A stretch of 64,000 nucleotides of DNA, taken from Thermoactinomyces intermedius (GTDB taxonomy: Bacteria > Bacillota > Bacilli > Thermoactinomycetales > Thermoactinomycetaceae). The notes below the pieces were generated by a model that saw only the letters and a list, made by a program, of their open reading frames with translations, ran no database searches and was not told the origin of the DNA. Both the position numbers and the translations under genes were made by a program. The first letter of the stretch is position 1; each line of letters opens with the position of its first letter. The stretch lies in the NCBI RefSeq assembly GCF_016055025.1, contig NZ_JAECVW010000001.1. The stretch is one strand, 5' to 3'. This document shows, one piece after another, positions 33,767 through 43,098 of the stretch.

Positions 33767-36115
33767 TTGCCTGAGTCCCGAGTAATCCGGGAATCATCGG
33801 AAAATTGCTATCATTTGGGGGACTTTCCCCGCCTTCCCGATGAAACCGATGATATCGGGAGATTTCGGCGGGCCATTCAAGCAATGCCTTCCGGATCCCG
33901 GCTCATGGTTCCGCCCGGCCGTTATTTATTGGAGGGAATTTGCATTCGCAAACCGATCAGCATCTGTTTTGACAAAAAGGCGGTCGTGGAGCCTGTGCAC
34001 GTCAATGCCCCTTATATTTTGAAATGGGAGGGCGGGACGGGTTACCATGAGTATTGCCTCGCCCATGACTTGAAAAGAGGGGACCGGAGTTTTTGGATTT
34101 TGCAAACCCCGTGGGATATAAAAGCCGGAGACATGATTGCGTTGACGGATGATTCCACAAGGTGGTCCGACGGCCAAAAAAATGTGAACGTGGAAGTCCA
34201 TGAAATCGAAAGTATTCATCCGTCAGAACAAGAATTGCTCCAAGAAGGCCTGAATGAAAAAAGTTGGGCCGGTCCGGTTTGGAATCACCAAAGCACGTTG
34301 GGCAGGGAGGCTTCTTTTGCCTGGGATCCCGGGGAATCTGCTTTAAAAATAGAATTAAAACCGGTGACGGAGCCGGGATCTGCTTCCTTCGGACAAAAGG
34401 TTTCCGGGATCCGGGAAGGCGAACGGTATAATTTGCAGCTGACGTGCCGGGTGAAGACAAGCCGGTCGGTCACGGGAAGCTGTTATGTCGCTTGGTATGA
34501 CAAGCGGGATCAATTTCTTTCCCGCTCAAAAGTGAAGGAATTTGACCCGCTGCATTGGCAGACAATCGTGAACGGGAATCTGAAGGCACCTTCCGGTGCG
34601 AGTGCGGCGCGGGTGATTGTTTCCGTCCATGCATTAAAGCCGGGGGATTGCGGTACGCTTTGGGTAAAAGGGGTATCCTTTACAAGCGCAGTGACCCGGA
34701 TGGTCTTAAAAGACCGGGTCCGTCTCCCCAAGCGTGCTTCGGTCCAAAAAAATGTTTACAAGATCAACCCGCTCCGGTCCGTCTGTGTGGAAAATTTTTG
34801 TTACCACTTAAAAGAAGGATCCAGCAAAGGATTTGGCATTTTGGCTTTCAATATGCACGGGTTTTCCGTCCGGGGATTGAAAGGGGAAAGAGGGGCGGAA
34901 TCGGCCATTCAAGTGCAGCGCAGCATGGATGTGACCGTGGAGGATTTTGATGTGCGGGATCCGCAGGTGGTGGGATCCGGTCAAGGATACGGGATCCAGT
35001 TCTACGGCGGAAACCGCAAGGTTGTGGTCCGGAACGGATATACCCGGCGGATGCGTCACAGTGTGGATTTCGAAGGGACTTTTGATGCATGGGTGGAGAA
35101 TGTGGTGGACGAAAAAGGAAAAGGGGCTTCATTCATGATCTCGCATAACGGCTGGTGTTCGGATATCACGTTTACCCGCTGCCGGTCCGTTGACTCCGGT
35201 TCGTCGGGATTTGTTGCGGAAGCCCAGGGGGTGAAAGATCCTTACTCCTTGAAGCATTATAATATCCGGATTCTTCATTGCGAATGGCAACGCGCACGCC
35301 GTCTTGCCGATCCGGTTTGCTATGGATTCGGCATTTGGCTGAAAGCGCCGGTGACCGGGAAAATCATGCATTTTAAGGCGATGTGCGGAAATGGTGAAAG
35401 CCCCACGGCTCTTCAGGACAATGGGGCGATTCGGTTACTCCCTGCCGGCAATGACCTTTGGGTCGGGCACGTGACCGGCGAAGGGTTGAGACGGGGGGTG
35501 TTGATCGCTTGTCCGACGGCCGTTCCGGAGCAGGAATACCCGGGAAAAATGGCGTTTCACGATATCTGTTTGCGAAAATGCCGTACCGGCTTTTTGATCA
35601 ATGACGGTGAGGGGAAAAGGGTGTTTCTTTATGATTTGAAGCTGGATCAAATCGATTCCTGGTTGTTTGAAGGAAACGGGCGGGGCAGTTACGAACAATT
35701 TGTTTTGGACGGACTGAAGGTGGTGCGTTCCGGCAACGCCGGCTTGATGCAGTTCAGGCCGCAGCCGGTCCAAGGTTCGGTGCTGAAGGGGAGGATTGCC
35801 CGCATTGTGTCGGATCAAAGAGGGGCGTTTTCTTCGCTGAAAAAAAATTGGTCCCTGACTTTAAGCGACTGTTTGTTGAAGGGAGACGGGGAGACCGTTT
35901 GGTTTTCGGGAAAAATCAAAAACTCCTGCGCCCGGGGGATTCCGGACGGGATTGTGGAGGGGCAGCGGTTAAAATTGGTTTCGTCCTCTCCGGACACGTT
36001 TACGGTGTTTTCGGACAACATCGCGGGTTGCAAGGGACGCGGAATCACCCTGTCTCCCGACAAGCCGTCCGTTCTGTTGGTCTGGCAGGAGAAAAAGTGG
36101 ATTCCCGTTCAATAA
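33767..36115 (+). CDS. Large right-handed beta-helix protein, tailspike/pectate-lyase-like
   Basis: This 782-residue protein has a pectate-lyase-superfamily start: GDFPRLPDETDDIGRFRRAI, then SGSRLMVPPGRYLLEG, as in phage tailspikes and surface polysaccharide enzymes. Residues about 170-330 look like an inserted carbohydrate-binding-type beta sandwich (KSWAGPVWNHQSTL ... WVKGVSFTSAV). A long parallel beta-helix follows (IQVQRSMDVTVEDFDVRDPQ, FYGGNRKVVVRNGYTRRM, HNGWCSDITFTRCRSVDSGS). There is no signal peptide and no obvious catalytic site. TTG 33767 has GGAGGTG seven bases before it; the ATG at 33752 lies upstream of that site. It stands alone, with no phage genes nearby. Substrate unknown. 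Confidence 0.8.
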   Translation: MPESRVIRESSENCYHLGDFPRLPDETDDIGRFRRAIQAMPSGSRLMVPPGRYLLEGICIRKPISICFDKKAVVEPVHVNAPYILKWEGGTGYHEYCLAHDLKRGDRSFWILQTPWDIKAGDMIALTDDSTRWSDGQKNVNVEVHEIESIHPSEQELLQEGLNEKSWAGPVWNHQSTLGREASFAWDPGESALKIELKPVTEPGSASFGQKVSGIREGERYNLQLTCRVKTSRSVTGSCYVAWYDKRDQFLSRSKVKEFDPLHWQTIVNGNLKAPSGASAARVIVSVHALKPGDCGTLWVKGVSFTSAVTRMVLKDRVRLPKRASVQKNVYKINPLRSVCVENFCYHLKEGSSKGFGILAFNMHGFSVRGLKGERGAESAIQVQRSMDVTVEDFDVRDPQVVGSGQGYGIQFYGGNRKVVVRNGYTRRMRHSVDFEGTFDAWVENVVDEKGKGASFMISHNGWCSDITFTRCRSVDSGSSGFVAEAQGVKDPYSLKHYNIRILHCEWQRARRLADPVCYGFGIWLKAPVTGKIMHFKAMCGNGESPTALQDNGAIRLLPAGNDLWVGHVTGEGLRRGVLIACPTAVPEQEYPGKMAFHDICLRKCRTGFLINDGEGKRVFLYDLKLDQIDSWLFEGNGRGSYEQFVLDGLKVVRSGNAGLMQFRPQPVQGSVLKGRIARIVSDQRGAFSSLKKNWSLTLSDCLLKGDGETVWFSGKIKNSCARGIPDGIVEGQRLKLVSSSPDTFTVFSDNIAGCKGRGITLSPDKPSVLLVWQEKKWIPVQ

Positions 36116-36189
36116 AAATGAGAAAAAATATGTTAATATTTTATGGTGTCTGTATCGGATATTGATCAAAGAATCAGAAATTAGAAAGT

Positions 36190-36411
36190 GTGAGTGAAAT
36201 CAAAACAAAGCAAAAAACCGTAGATTTGGACAAATTGGAAGAGACGAGCAAGAATCCCATGGTGAAGGAGTATGGTGTGACTTGGACGTTGTACAAATGT
36301 GAGACATGTAAATATTTAGAAGATCGTGGTAAAAGTTTTCGTTGCATTCACCACAAAGGACGTCACTATCCCAGTTGGGATGCTTGCGGCTTATATCGTC
36401 CGCGTTCTTAA
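36190..36411 (+). CDS. Small Cys-rich zinc-binding-like protein, function unknown
   Basis: This 73-residue protein starts with GTG. The first half is charged; the second carries YKCETCKYLEDRGKSFRC, then CIHHKGRHYP and WDACGLYRP, giving a C-x2-C ... C-x2-HH ... C pattern like a treble-clef or zinc ribbon. The ribosome site is weak. It has its own terminator. I do not know its role. Confidence 0.7.
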   Translation: MSEIKTKQKTVDLDKLEETSKNPMVKEYGVTWTLYKCETCKYLEDRGKSFRCIHHKGRHYPSWDACGLYRPRS

Positions 36412-36438
36412 AACTCTCGCTTTTGGCGAGAGTTTTTC
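36411..36438. terminator. Bidirectional terminator
   Basis: AAAACTCTCGC/GCGAGAGTTTT around a short loop, between the zinc-like gene and the convergent glycosyltransferase. Confidence 0.85.
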
Positions 36439-36439
36439 C

Positions 36440-37555
36440 TTATAAGTAATCCATGACAATTTGTGCGCCGTCGATGGCGGAGCCGGGTTTCCCGACAAGG
36501 GTTGCATTGTTTTGCATCTCGTGGAGGGGATCCGGGTGTTCGATCAGATAGGTGAGTTGTTTGGGTAAATGTTGTGGCTGGTCTTCCCGGATGGCCACTT
36601 GCTTGTTCAACAAAAAGCGGCTGTTTTTTTCTTCCTGGCCGGGAATCGGTTGGCAGATGACCATGGGAAGCCCGGTTGCCAAGGCTTCCGAACTGGTCAT
36701 TCCGCCCGGTTTGGTGACGATGAAATCCGATGCGCACATGAAATCGACCATGTTATGCACAAACGGGAAGAGATGAACATGGGAGAGGTTTTTCAGTTCC
36801 CGGGATAATTCATCATATAACGGTTGATTGTTTCCGGTGATGATGAGCAATTGATAATTTTGTTTTAAAGGCATGTGTTTTAATGCCTCCAGACAGGAGT
36901 AAAACGGCCCGATCCCGCTTCCGCCGCCCATCAGCAAGATCGTAAAGCGGTCGGGGGAGATCCCGATTTGTTTTCGCGCTTCCTTTTTCTCTTTTTGTTC
37001 CGTGAAAAAAGCCGGGTTGATGGGAATACCCGTGCTGTAAAGATCGGCCTGGCAACCTTTTTTCCGGATTTTCACCCCGATTTCTTCATGTGCGGTAATA
37101 TAAAAATCAACAGCGGGATGAACCCAGAAGCTGTGAACGTCAAAGTCGGTCACCACGCCTCCCAACCGAAAGTGTTTGCAGGAAGTATGGCTTTTCAAGT
37201 AGGCACAGGCACTCAGGCAAAAGGCATGCGTGCAGATGATCACCCGTGGTTTCAATCCCTCAATGAAGGTCCGGAGTTTATGAGCCACAAATTTTCCCAT
37301 CGGATCCCGAAACAGTTTGCTGAACCGGGAATCCCATTGATAGCAAGCGCCCCAGAGGTTTGGGGCATACCGCAACGTCTGCAAATAGCTTTTTTTGATC
37401 AGTGATTTCAACTGCTTGCTGATCATCGGCAGGATGGAAACGATTTGAACTTCACTGCCCGGATATTCAAGTTCAATCCCCTTTTTTAAAGAGCTGGCGG
37501 CGCTGTAGTGACCATAACCGGCAACGGTTTCTGTTAAAATGAGGATTTTGTCCAT
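36440..37555 (-). CDS. GT28-family glycosyltransferase (UgtP/MGDG-synthase-like)
   Basis: This 371-residue enzyme fits the MGDG synthase/UgtP group, which adds glucose or galactose from UDP-sugar to diacylglycerol, making membrane glycolipids and anchors for lipoteichoic acid. Motifs are ILILTETVAGYGHYSAASSL (lipid acceptor side), GGVVTDFDVHSFWVHPAVDF, the glycine-rich LLMGGGSGIGPF, and the UDP-binding FIVTKPGGMTSSEALATGLP followed by QPIPGQEEKNSRFL. Cytosolic and membrane associated. The exact sugar is not readable. Confidence 0.9.
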   Translation of the reverse strand: MDKILILTETVAGYGHYSAASSLKKGIELEYPGSEVQIVSILPMISKQLKSLIKKSYLQTLRYAPNLWGACYQWDSRFSKLFRDPMGKFVAHKLRTFIEGLKPRVIICTHAFCLSACAYLKSHTSCKHFRLGGVVTDFDVHSFWVHPAVDFYITAHEEIGVKIRKKGCQADLYSTGIPINPAFFTEQKEKKEARKQIGISPDRFTILLMGGGSGIGPFYSCLEALKHMPLKQNYQLLIITGNNQPLYDELSRELKNLSHVHLFPFVHNMVDFMCASDFIVTKPGGMTSSEALATGLPMVICQPIPGQEEKNSRFLLNKQVAIREDQPQHLPKQLTYLIEHPDPLHEMQNNATLVGKPGSAIDGAQIVMDYL

Positions 37556-37926
37556 GGCTCAGTCACGCTCCAAATCCGTTTTAATCCTTCTTTCAACATA
37601 AATACCCGCTGAGCAAGCAAAGTCCTTTCAGCCTGAAAAAATTTATCCGGTCCGGCAGGCGGCACCCGGGTTCGAATTCCGCATATGAAGCGACCGGATC
37701 CCGGAAGGGACGGGGGCGACATTGGTTCAATCCGTTTTCCGGCAAGGGTTCTTCCCGACGGAGTTGTCCGGACCCGAAATATGTTATTACCTTTCTTTGT
37801 ATCCATTAAACCGGTGGATCATTGGCAAAAGCGGCCGGGGCGTGGCGGTGAATGCAAATCATGTGTTCTATTTTCTCTTTAACATAGAAAATTATTCAAA
37901 TAGAAAGAAAGCCGGGGCATAAAAAA
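37556..37926. other. Intergenic region without a supported gene
   Basis: About 370 bases. Short frames on both strands lack ribosome sites and protein-like composition. It includes the likely promoter of the glycosyltransferase on the minus strand. Confidence 0.5.
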
Positions 37927-37960
37927 AGAACCCTGCAAGGTTCATGGATGCAGGGTTCTG
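37927..37960 (-). terminator. Terminator after the PD40 gene
   Basis: AGAACCCTGCA pairs with TGCAGGGTTCT, followed on the minus strand by a long T run. Confidence 0.85.
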
Positions 37961-37968
37961 ATCGGGCT

Positions 37969-38919
37969 TTAATCCAACAAAAAGTTTTTGACCTTTTTCA
38001 AAAAGCCTTCTTCCTGTTCACTCAGGTTGAGTGCTTTCCATTTGGAAGGGGTGGCATATTTGACTTGCATTTGGAGCATCTTTTTGTTGGAGCCGTCTTT
38101 GTTCATGATGTAAAAAGAGCTGGAGTCTTTCTCTTTTTCATTTTTTTCGTTGACGGTGAACAAAATTTGTTTTCCGTCTTCCGACCAAACTGCCCCGGAA
38201 GCGGCTTTGTCAAGATCCGCCGTGATGTTTCGGGCTTGTTTGGTGGCCAGGTTCATGACATAAATGTCGGTTTGTCCGTTTTGGCTTTTTTCAAACAACA
38301 CTGATTTTCCATCGGGCGAAAAATGCGGAGAATACTCAGAGGATTTTGGATCATGATGGCCGGTTAAGGGCGAAATCTGGCTGCCGTCGGCGTTCATGAT
38401 GTAAAGGCCGGTATTCCCGTCTTTATCCGTGGAATGGAAAACGATTTTTTTCCCGTCCGGAGACCAGTCCGGGCTGGAATGAAAGACTCCGTCTTCGGCT
38501 TTGGTCAGCTGTGTCACTTTTTTGTTTTCCAAGTCGATGGTGTATAAGTTTCCGTCGCTCCTTGCGAAGACAATTTTTTCCCCGTCGGGAGAAAAGCGCG
38601 GGGAAGAATCAAAATGGGGAAAATGGCTGCGGGTGAGACGCACTGCGTTTTTCCCGCTGCTGTCGGCAACATAGACGCTGTCATGTTTAATATAGGTAAT
38701 CATGTCACCGGAAGGAGAGACATCGACGGAATTTCCTGAAGTGATCCGTTTGGTTTGCAAAGTTTCAGGGTTGAATTGATAAATGCTCTGCGTATGTAAA
38801 CCGCCACTGAACAAAATGGTGCCGGGTTGTTCTTGATTGGCATAAACAGGCAGAGCAAGTGAGGTGGAAAGAATGAGTGCCCCCATCATCCCTGTTACTT
38901 TTTTGGAAACTTTTTTCAT
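37969..38919 (-). CDS. Secreted TolB-like PD40 beta-propeller protein
   Basis: This 316-residue protein has a Sec signal peptide (residues 1-27, ending SLALPVYANQ). It contains at least five PD40 blades with the repeated motif FSPDGKKIVF: VDVSPSGDMITYI, PRFSPDGEKIVFARSDGNLY, PDWSPDGKKIVFHSTDKDGN, PHFSPDGKSVLFEKSQNGQT and AVWSEDGKQILFTVNEKNEK. It is exported, with no membrane anchor, and probably binds protein or peptide partners at the cell wall. It has its own terminator and the function is unknown. A strong site (AAAGGAGAGAATCC) precedes the ATG. Confidence 0.88.
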   Translation of the reverse strand: MKKVSKKVTGMMGALILSTSLALPVYANQEQPGTILFSGGLHTQSIYQFNPETLQTKRITSGNSVDVSPSGDMITYIKHDSVYVADSSGKNAVRLTRSHFPHFDSSPRFSPDGEKIVFARSDGNLYTIDLENKKVTQLTKAEDGVFHSSPDWSPDGKKIVFHSTDKDGNTGLYIMNADGSQISPLTGHHDPKSSEYSPHFSPDGKSVLFEKSQNGQTDIYVMNLATKQARNITADLDKAASGAVWSEDGKQILFTVNEKNEKEKDSSSFYIMNKDGSNKKMLQMQVKYATPSKWKALNLSEQEEGFLKKVKNFLLD

Positions 38920-39135
38920 GGATTCTCTCCTTTCTGGTACCGCATTTAAAAATTATTATATAGGATTTTTTTATGTTTGCGGATGTTTGTTGCAAAATTT
39001 ACAAATATTTTTTCTCATATTTTCATTTTGTTTTCATAGAGAAAAATTTTGTTTGATTTCTGTTTATGCATTCGCTAGACTGTGTAAAGAAATTGGAAAG
39101 AAAAAGGAGGAAATGCATCGGAAACCGGATGCAGG

Positions 39136-40656
39136 ATGAACATGAAAACGTTCGTGATTTCAGGTCTCAAACCGGAATTTTTCCGGGATATTGAACTGAT
39201 TGCTCAATTGTTTTTTGAAAAAGTCCGTGTCATTGGCAAGGATGACGAACAAAACGGTGATTATTTTCTGGCTTTTTCCATCCATGAAGGAAAGCCGGTG
39301 GAAGTAAAGATCCGGCTCGAAGATTTAAAGAGCCGTCAATGCCATGAATCTTTCCACCAACGTGAAGTGGAAGCGGAAGTGGAAGGAAAGGAATATGTGA
39401 AACGGGTCCGGCAAGCGGTGAAATATGTTTTTTTGGAAGTCATGGAAAAAGCGACCGGGATTGATCAGCCTTGGGGAATCCTGACGGGCATCCGTCCGGT
39501 CAAATTGTTCCATTCTTTTTTGCAACAAGGCTTTTCCGAAGAAGAAGCGGCGCAAAAAATGCAAAAAGATTATTTGCTGCATCCGGAAAAGACGGAGATT
39601 CTGGCGGAAATTGCCCGGCGCCAAAAAAGTGTTTTGCCGGATTTATATGATCTGAACCGGGAAGTCAGCATATATATCGGCATCCCGTTTTGTCCGACCA
39701 AATGCGCGTATTGCACGTTTCCCGCTTATGCCATTCAAGGGAGGAACGGAACCGTCGAAGATTTTTTGGCAGGGCTTCATGAAGAAATCAAAGCGATTGG
39801 CAAGTGGTTGGAGGAAAAACAGTTGAAGGTGACCACCATTTATTTTGGCGGGGGGACGCCGACATCCATATCCGTCCCGCAAATGGATGGTCTCTTCCGG
39901 CTGTTGAAAAAGCACATCCCGCATTATGAAAACGTGCGTGAGTTGAATGTGGAAGCCGGGCGGCCGGACACGTTGGATGAAGCGATGCTGGATCTTTTGA
40001 AATCTTGGAACGTGGACCGGATCAGCATCAACCCGCAAAGTTTCAAAGAGGAAACCTTGAAATGGATCGGCCGGCACCACACGGTGAAAGAAACCCTGGA
40101 CAAATACCGTCTCGCACGGGAGAAAGGATTTACAAACATCAATATGGACTTGATTATCGGGCTCCCGGGAGAAGATATCCAAACGTTCCGGGAAACCCTG
40201 AAGACCATGGGGGAATTGAAACCGGAATCGGTGACCGTTCACACTCTTTCTTTCAAAAGAGGTTCAGTGATGACGCAAAACAAAGACAAATATCAAGTGG
40301 CCGGGCGCGAAGAAACGAGAACCATGGTGAAGTTGGCGCGGGAGTGGGCCAAAGCCTCCGGATATGTTCCGTACTATTTGTACAGGCAAAAAAATATCCT
40401 GGGAAACCAGGAAAATGTCGGGTATGCATTGCCCGGGCAGGAAAACATGTACAACATTATCATTATGGAAGAACGGCAAACGATCATCGGATTGGGATGC
40501 GGGGCCGTCAGTAAAATCGTTTCTCCGCATACGGGACGGATCACGCGTTTTTCCAACCCCAAAGAACCCAAGGCCTATATTGATTCCTTTGCCCGCTATC
40601 TGGATCAAAAGATCCGTCACTTGGATGAAATCTACGGTCAAACCGGTTCCCTTTAA
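39136..40656 (+). CDS. hemZ: Coproporphyrinogen dehydrogenase-like radical SAM protein HemZ
   Basis: HemZ is a HemN-related radical SAM protein tied to porphyrin synthesis in Bacillales. Length is 506 residues. An N-terminal extension of about 170 residues, with GILTGIRPVKLFHSFL, is typical of HemZ rather than HemN. Then comes the radical SAM core with IPFCPTKCAYCTFPAYA (three Cys for the 4Fe-4S cluster), IYFGGGTPTSISVPQM, and NMDLIIGLPGEDIQTF. The C-terminal HemN-type region holds YNIIIMEERQTIIGLGCGAV. ATG 39142, behind GCAGGATGA, is a possible start too. Confidence 0.92.
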   Translation: MNMKTFVISGLKPEFFRDIELIAQLFFEKVRVIGKDDEQNGDYFLAFSIHEGKPVEVKIRLEDLKSRQCHESFHQREVEAEVEGKEYVKRVRQAVKYVFLEVMEKATGIDQPWGILTGIRPVKLFHSFLQQGFSEEEAAQKMQKDYLLHPEKTEILAEIARRQKSVLPDLYDLNREVSIYIGIPFCPTKCAYCTFPAYAIQGRNGTVEDFLAGLHEEIKAIGKWLEEKQLKVTTIYFGGGTPTSISVPQMDGLFRLLKKHIPHYENVRELNVEAGRPDTLDEAMLDLLKSWNVDRISINPQSFKEETLKWIGRHHTVKETLDKYRLAREKGFTNINMDLIIGLPGEDIQTFRETLKTMGELKPESVTVHTLSFKRGSVMTQNKDKYQVAGREETRTMVKLAREWAKASGYVPYYLYRQKNILGNQENVGYALPGQENMYNIIIMEERQTIIGLGCGAVSKIVSPHTGRITRFSNPKEPKAYIDSFARYLDQKIRHLDEIYGQTGSL

Positions 40657-40667
40657 TGGCGGAGGCG

Positions 40668-40692
40668 AAGAGGGTGTCCCGCCCTCTTTGGC
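40668..40692. terminator. Terminator between hemZ and the PH-domain gene
   Basis: AAGAGGG pairs with CCCTCTT around seven bases; T tract is short, so it is moderate. Confidence 0.5.
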
Positions 40693-40700
40693 CTTCTGAA

Positions 40701-41048
40701 TCATTCGCAGATCAAACAGGAAAGCCAACGATAAACCCCTTGGCAGTCGGTACCCCGTTTAAATTCCAATTCATAGGTTTTTCCTTTGGTCCTGATTTCC
40801 AAGACATTTGCGCGGTTCCAGAACCCTTTGACATACAGCCCGATGCTGTCGATGCGTGAATACGGGATGGAAAGAATCCCTTTTTCCCTTCCGAAAAGGG
40901 TCCGGTCGATCAAGACGATCCGCCGGGTGGTCAGGACAACCATATCGAGCAGCAACCCGTAAGTATATATGGTTTCTTCGCCCTCATACAGCCATTTTTG
41001 TATTTGTTCCCAATGCTTTGCGGAATTTTCAACACGGTTTTTTTCCAT
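40701..41048 (-). CDS. Small bacterial PH-domain protein
   Basis: This 115-residue protein resembles bacterial pleckstrin-homology (bPH) proteins: WLYEGEETIYTYGLLLDMVV, LTTRRIVLIDRTLFGREKGI, LSIPYSRIDSIGLYVKGF, and ANVLEIRTKGKTYELEFKRG. Such domains often bind lipids or proteins at the membrane; no membrane segment is present. The start is placed at ATG 41048 because GGGGAGG lies inside the longer frame that begins at 41078. Role unknown. Confidence 0.75.
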   Translation of the reverse strand: MEKNRVENSAKHWEQIQKWLYEGEETIYTYGLLLDMVVLTTRRIVLIDRTLFGREKGILSIPYSRIDSIGLYVKGFWNRANVLEIRTKGKTYELEFKRGTDCQGVYRWLSCLICE

Positions 41049-41116
41049 CTTTCCAGCATCCTCCCCTTCATTCATCATAGCCGGAATTTTTCCGTTTCAA
41101 CCGGTACGACGCCTGA

Positions 41117-41150
41117 CAAAAAAAGATCCACCTTTTTCAAGATGGATCGG
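41117..41150 (-). terminator. Terminator after nhaC
   Basis: GATCCATCTT pairs with AAGGTGGATC on the minus strand, followed by seven Ts. Confidence 0.75.
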
Positions 41151-41171
41151 ACTCTTCGGGTTTTCCGCGAT

Positions 41172-42566
41172 TCATTCCTCTTTCCGGTTTAAACAGGTCA
41201 CTTTGACACCCAGGACGGCCAACAGGATCCCGATGACGGGAACTGTATAATTGAAAATCGCGTAGGGAGCATATTGAAAGGTGTTCACTCCCAAGGTGGA
41301 GGTGATGAAAACACCGCAAGTGTTCCATGGCACCAGTGCGGATGTGACCGTGCCCCCGTCTTCCAGTGCGCGGGACAGGTTTTTGGAATGAAGGTTTCTT
41401 TTTTTGTAAGCGCTTGCAAACATACGGCTCGGAAGCAGAATGGAAATATATTGTTCCGCAGCGGTGACATTGGTGACAAAGCTTGAAAGAATGGTGGTTG
41501 GAATCAGGCTTTTTGCCGATTTGGCAAATTTCAGGATTTGGTTGACAAGGGCTTTTTGCATGCCGGTGGATTCCATGATTCCCCCGAAGGTCATGGCCAC
41601 AATGGTCAGGGAGACGGTATACATCATGCTCTCGATTCCGCCGCGGTTAAACAATTCATCGACCCATGCCTGTCCGGATTCAATGGTGTAGCCGTCATGC
41701 ATGGCACGGATCGCATCGCCGGCCGGATCTCCCTGCACAAAAATCTGGCAGATGAATCCCGCCAAAACCCCTACCGCCAAAGCAGGCAACGCCGGAACTT
41801 TTTTGGCCACCAGAAAAATGACCAGCACGGGAACCAATAAGAGCCAGGGCGAAATGACAAAATTTTTTTCCAAAGTGGAAATCATGGTCTGGATATGTTC
41901 ATCCTGGATGTTGTGGGCGCTGAACCGCATTCCTGCAAAAAAATAGAAGGACAGTGCGATGACAAGTCCCGGAATGGTGGTGTAAAACATGTGCCGGATA
42001 TGTTCAAACAAATCGGTTTCCGTCACCCCTGAAGCCAAATTGGTTGTATCGGAAAGAGGGGACATTTTATCGCCGAAATAGGCTCCGGATATGATGGCTC
42101 CCGCCACGAAAGGAGCCGGAATACCCATGCTGATGCCGATTCCCATGCCGGCGACGCCGATGGTTCCCATCGTGGACCAGGAACTGCCGATCGCAAGGGA
42201 CACGACACAACAGATCAAACAGATGCTGACCAGAAAGAGGGAAGGGGTGATGATCTTCAATCCGTAATAAATCAAAGAGGCGATAATTCCTCCGCCGATC
42301 CAAGTGGCGATGATCAGTCCGACCAGAATGATAATTAACATGGCGGGCAAAGCCAGGCGGATGCCTTGATACATCCCTTCTTCCATATTCTTCCACGAAT
42401 GGCCGTGGAAGTGTGCGACCCAACCGGCTGTGATGGTGCCGACGATCAGCGGAATGTGGGGGGGTCCTTCAAACCGGATGATCGTAACGGCCATGGTGAC
42501 GATCATCACCAGAAGCGGGAACAATGCCCAAAGAAACGGAATATCCTGTTGCTTGGAATGCTTCAT
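41172..42566 (-). CDS. nhaC: Na+/H+ antiporter NhaC
   Basis: This 464-residue, roughly 11-helix membrane antiporter exports sodium in exchange for protons, for pH and salt balance. Family text includes GTITAGWVAHFHGHSWKNME, SWSTMGTIGVAGMGIGISMG, ISGAYFGDKMSPLSDTTNLA (the conserved acidic ion site), TFGGIMESTGMQKALVNQIL and NVTAAEQYISILLPSRMF. Ends in a short basic tail. Related members exchange malate for lactate, so the exact ion pair is an inference. A GGAGG site precedes the ATG. Confidence 0.9.
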   Translation of the reverse strand: MKHSKQQDIPFLWALFPLLVMIVTMAVTIIRFEGPPHIPLIVGTITAGWVAHFHGHSWKNMEEGMYQGIRLALPAMLIIILVGLIIATWIGGGIIASLIYYGLKIITPSLFLVSICLICCVVSLAIGSSWSTMGTIGVAGMGIGISMGIPAPFVAGAIISGAYFGDKMSPLSDTTNLASGVTETDLFEHIRHMFYTTIPGLVIALSFYFFAGMRFSAHNIQDEHIQTMISTLEKNFVISPWLLLVPVLVIFLVAKKVPALPALAVGVLAGFICQIFVQGDPAGDAIRAMHDGYTIESGQAWVDELFNRGGIESMMYTVSLTIVAMTFGGIMESTGMQKALVNQILKFAKSAKSLIPTTILSSFVTNVTAAEQYISILLPSRMFASAYKKRNLHSKNLSRALEDGGTVTSALVPWNTCGVFITSTLGVNTFQYAPYAIFNYTVPVIGILLAVLGVKVTCLNRKEE

Positions 42567-42730
42567 AATTTTCCTCCTTTTTTTCGCTTTGGATAAATGT
42601 TGATTTTTGGGTAATATCTATTAGTTTATAATAAATTAATTCAGAAATAAAATTTAGTTACGATTATTTTGCTAAGTTGTTTTTCTGGGAAAACAGAAAA
42701 TATTGGAACAATATGATATAAACAAAAAAA
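42567..42730. other. AT-rich intergenic region
   Basis: No gene; should contain the nhaC promoter on the minus strand. Confidence 0.5.
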
Positions 42731-42749
42731 GAGGGCGGTTGCCCTCTCG
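42729..42749 (-). terminator. Terminator of the coat-like gene cluster
   Basis: GAGGGC pairs with GCCCTC around a four-base loop and is followed on the minus strand by seven Ts. Confidence 0.85.
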
Positions 42750-42776
42750 TGTCGGATGGAAGCACAGTTGCGCCGG

Positions 42777-42992
42777 TTACAACAGGTTGCTGGTGGAGTT
42801 GCCGCTTCCACCGCAGATGGTTTGTGCGTCTCCCAAGTTAATCGGGATTTGCAGGTTCAAGTTGATGAGACCGGCACTTTGCGCTCCGGTGGTGGCTCCG
42901 TTATTCACCCGGGCTTGGCATCCGCCGCGGCGGCGTCTGCGACGGTGTGGCACAACCACGATGACTTTCTTTCTTCTCGTGCAGCAGGACAT
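42777..42992 (-). CDS. Small Arg-rich coat-like protein A (shared NLGD motif)
   Basis: This 71-residue protein of unrecognised family has a basic head (MSCCTRRKKVIVVVPHRRRRRR) and a shared C-terminal domain (ARVNNGATTGAQSAGLINLN, then LQIPINLGDAQTICGGSGNS, ending SNLL). The C-terminal part alternates hydrophobic and polar residues like a beta-strand or assembly module. Its paralogue lies directly upstream. A strong AAAGGGGGTGA precedes the ATG. It is the last gene of a five-gene minus-strand cluster. A spore-surface role is only a guess from composition. Confidence 0.75.
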   Translation of the reverse strand: MSCCTRRKKVIVVVPHRRRRRRGGCQARVNNGATTGAQSAGLINLNLQIPINLGDAQTICGGSGNSTSNLL

Positions 42993-43098
42993 ACCGCGTC
43001 ACCCCCTTTCACAAGGATTGCCGGACAAAGACGGGTCGGGAGAAGTGGATGTCAAATCGGGAAGGGAAGGGGGAGAAGACCTCCCCCGGCATCACTCA

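Noticed and set aside
37534..37806. 90-codon minus-strand frame upstream of the glycosyltransferase
   Set aside because: No ribosome site, overlaps the glycosyltransferase start, Pro/Arg-rich composition typical of chance frames.
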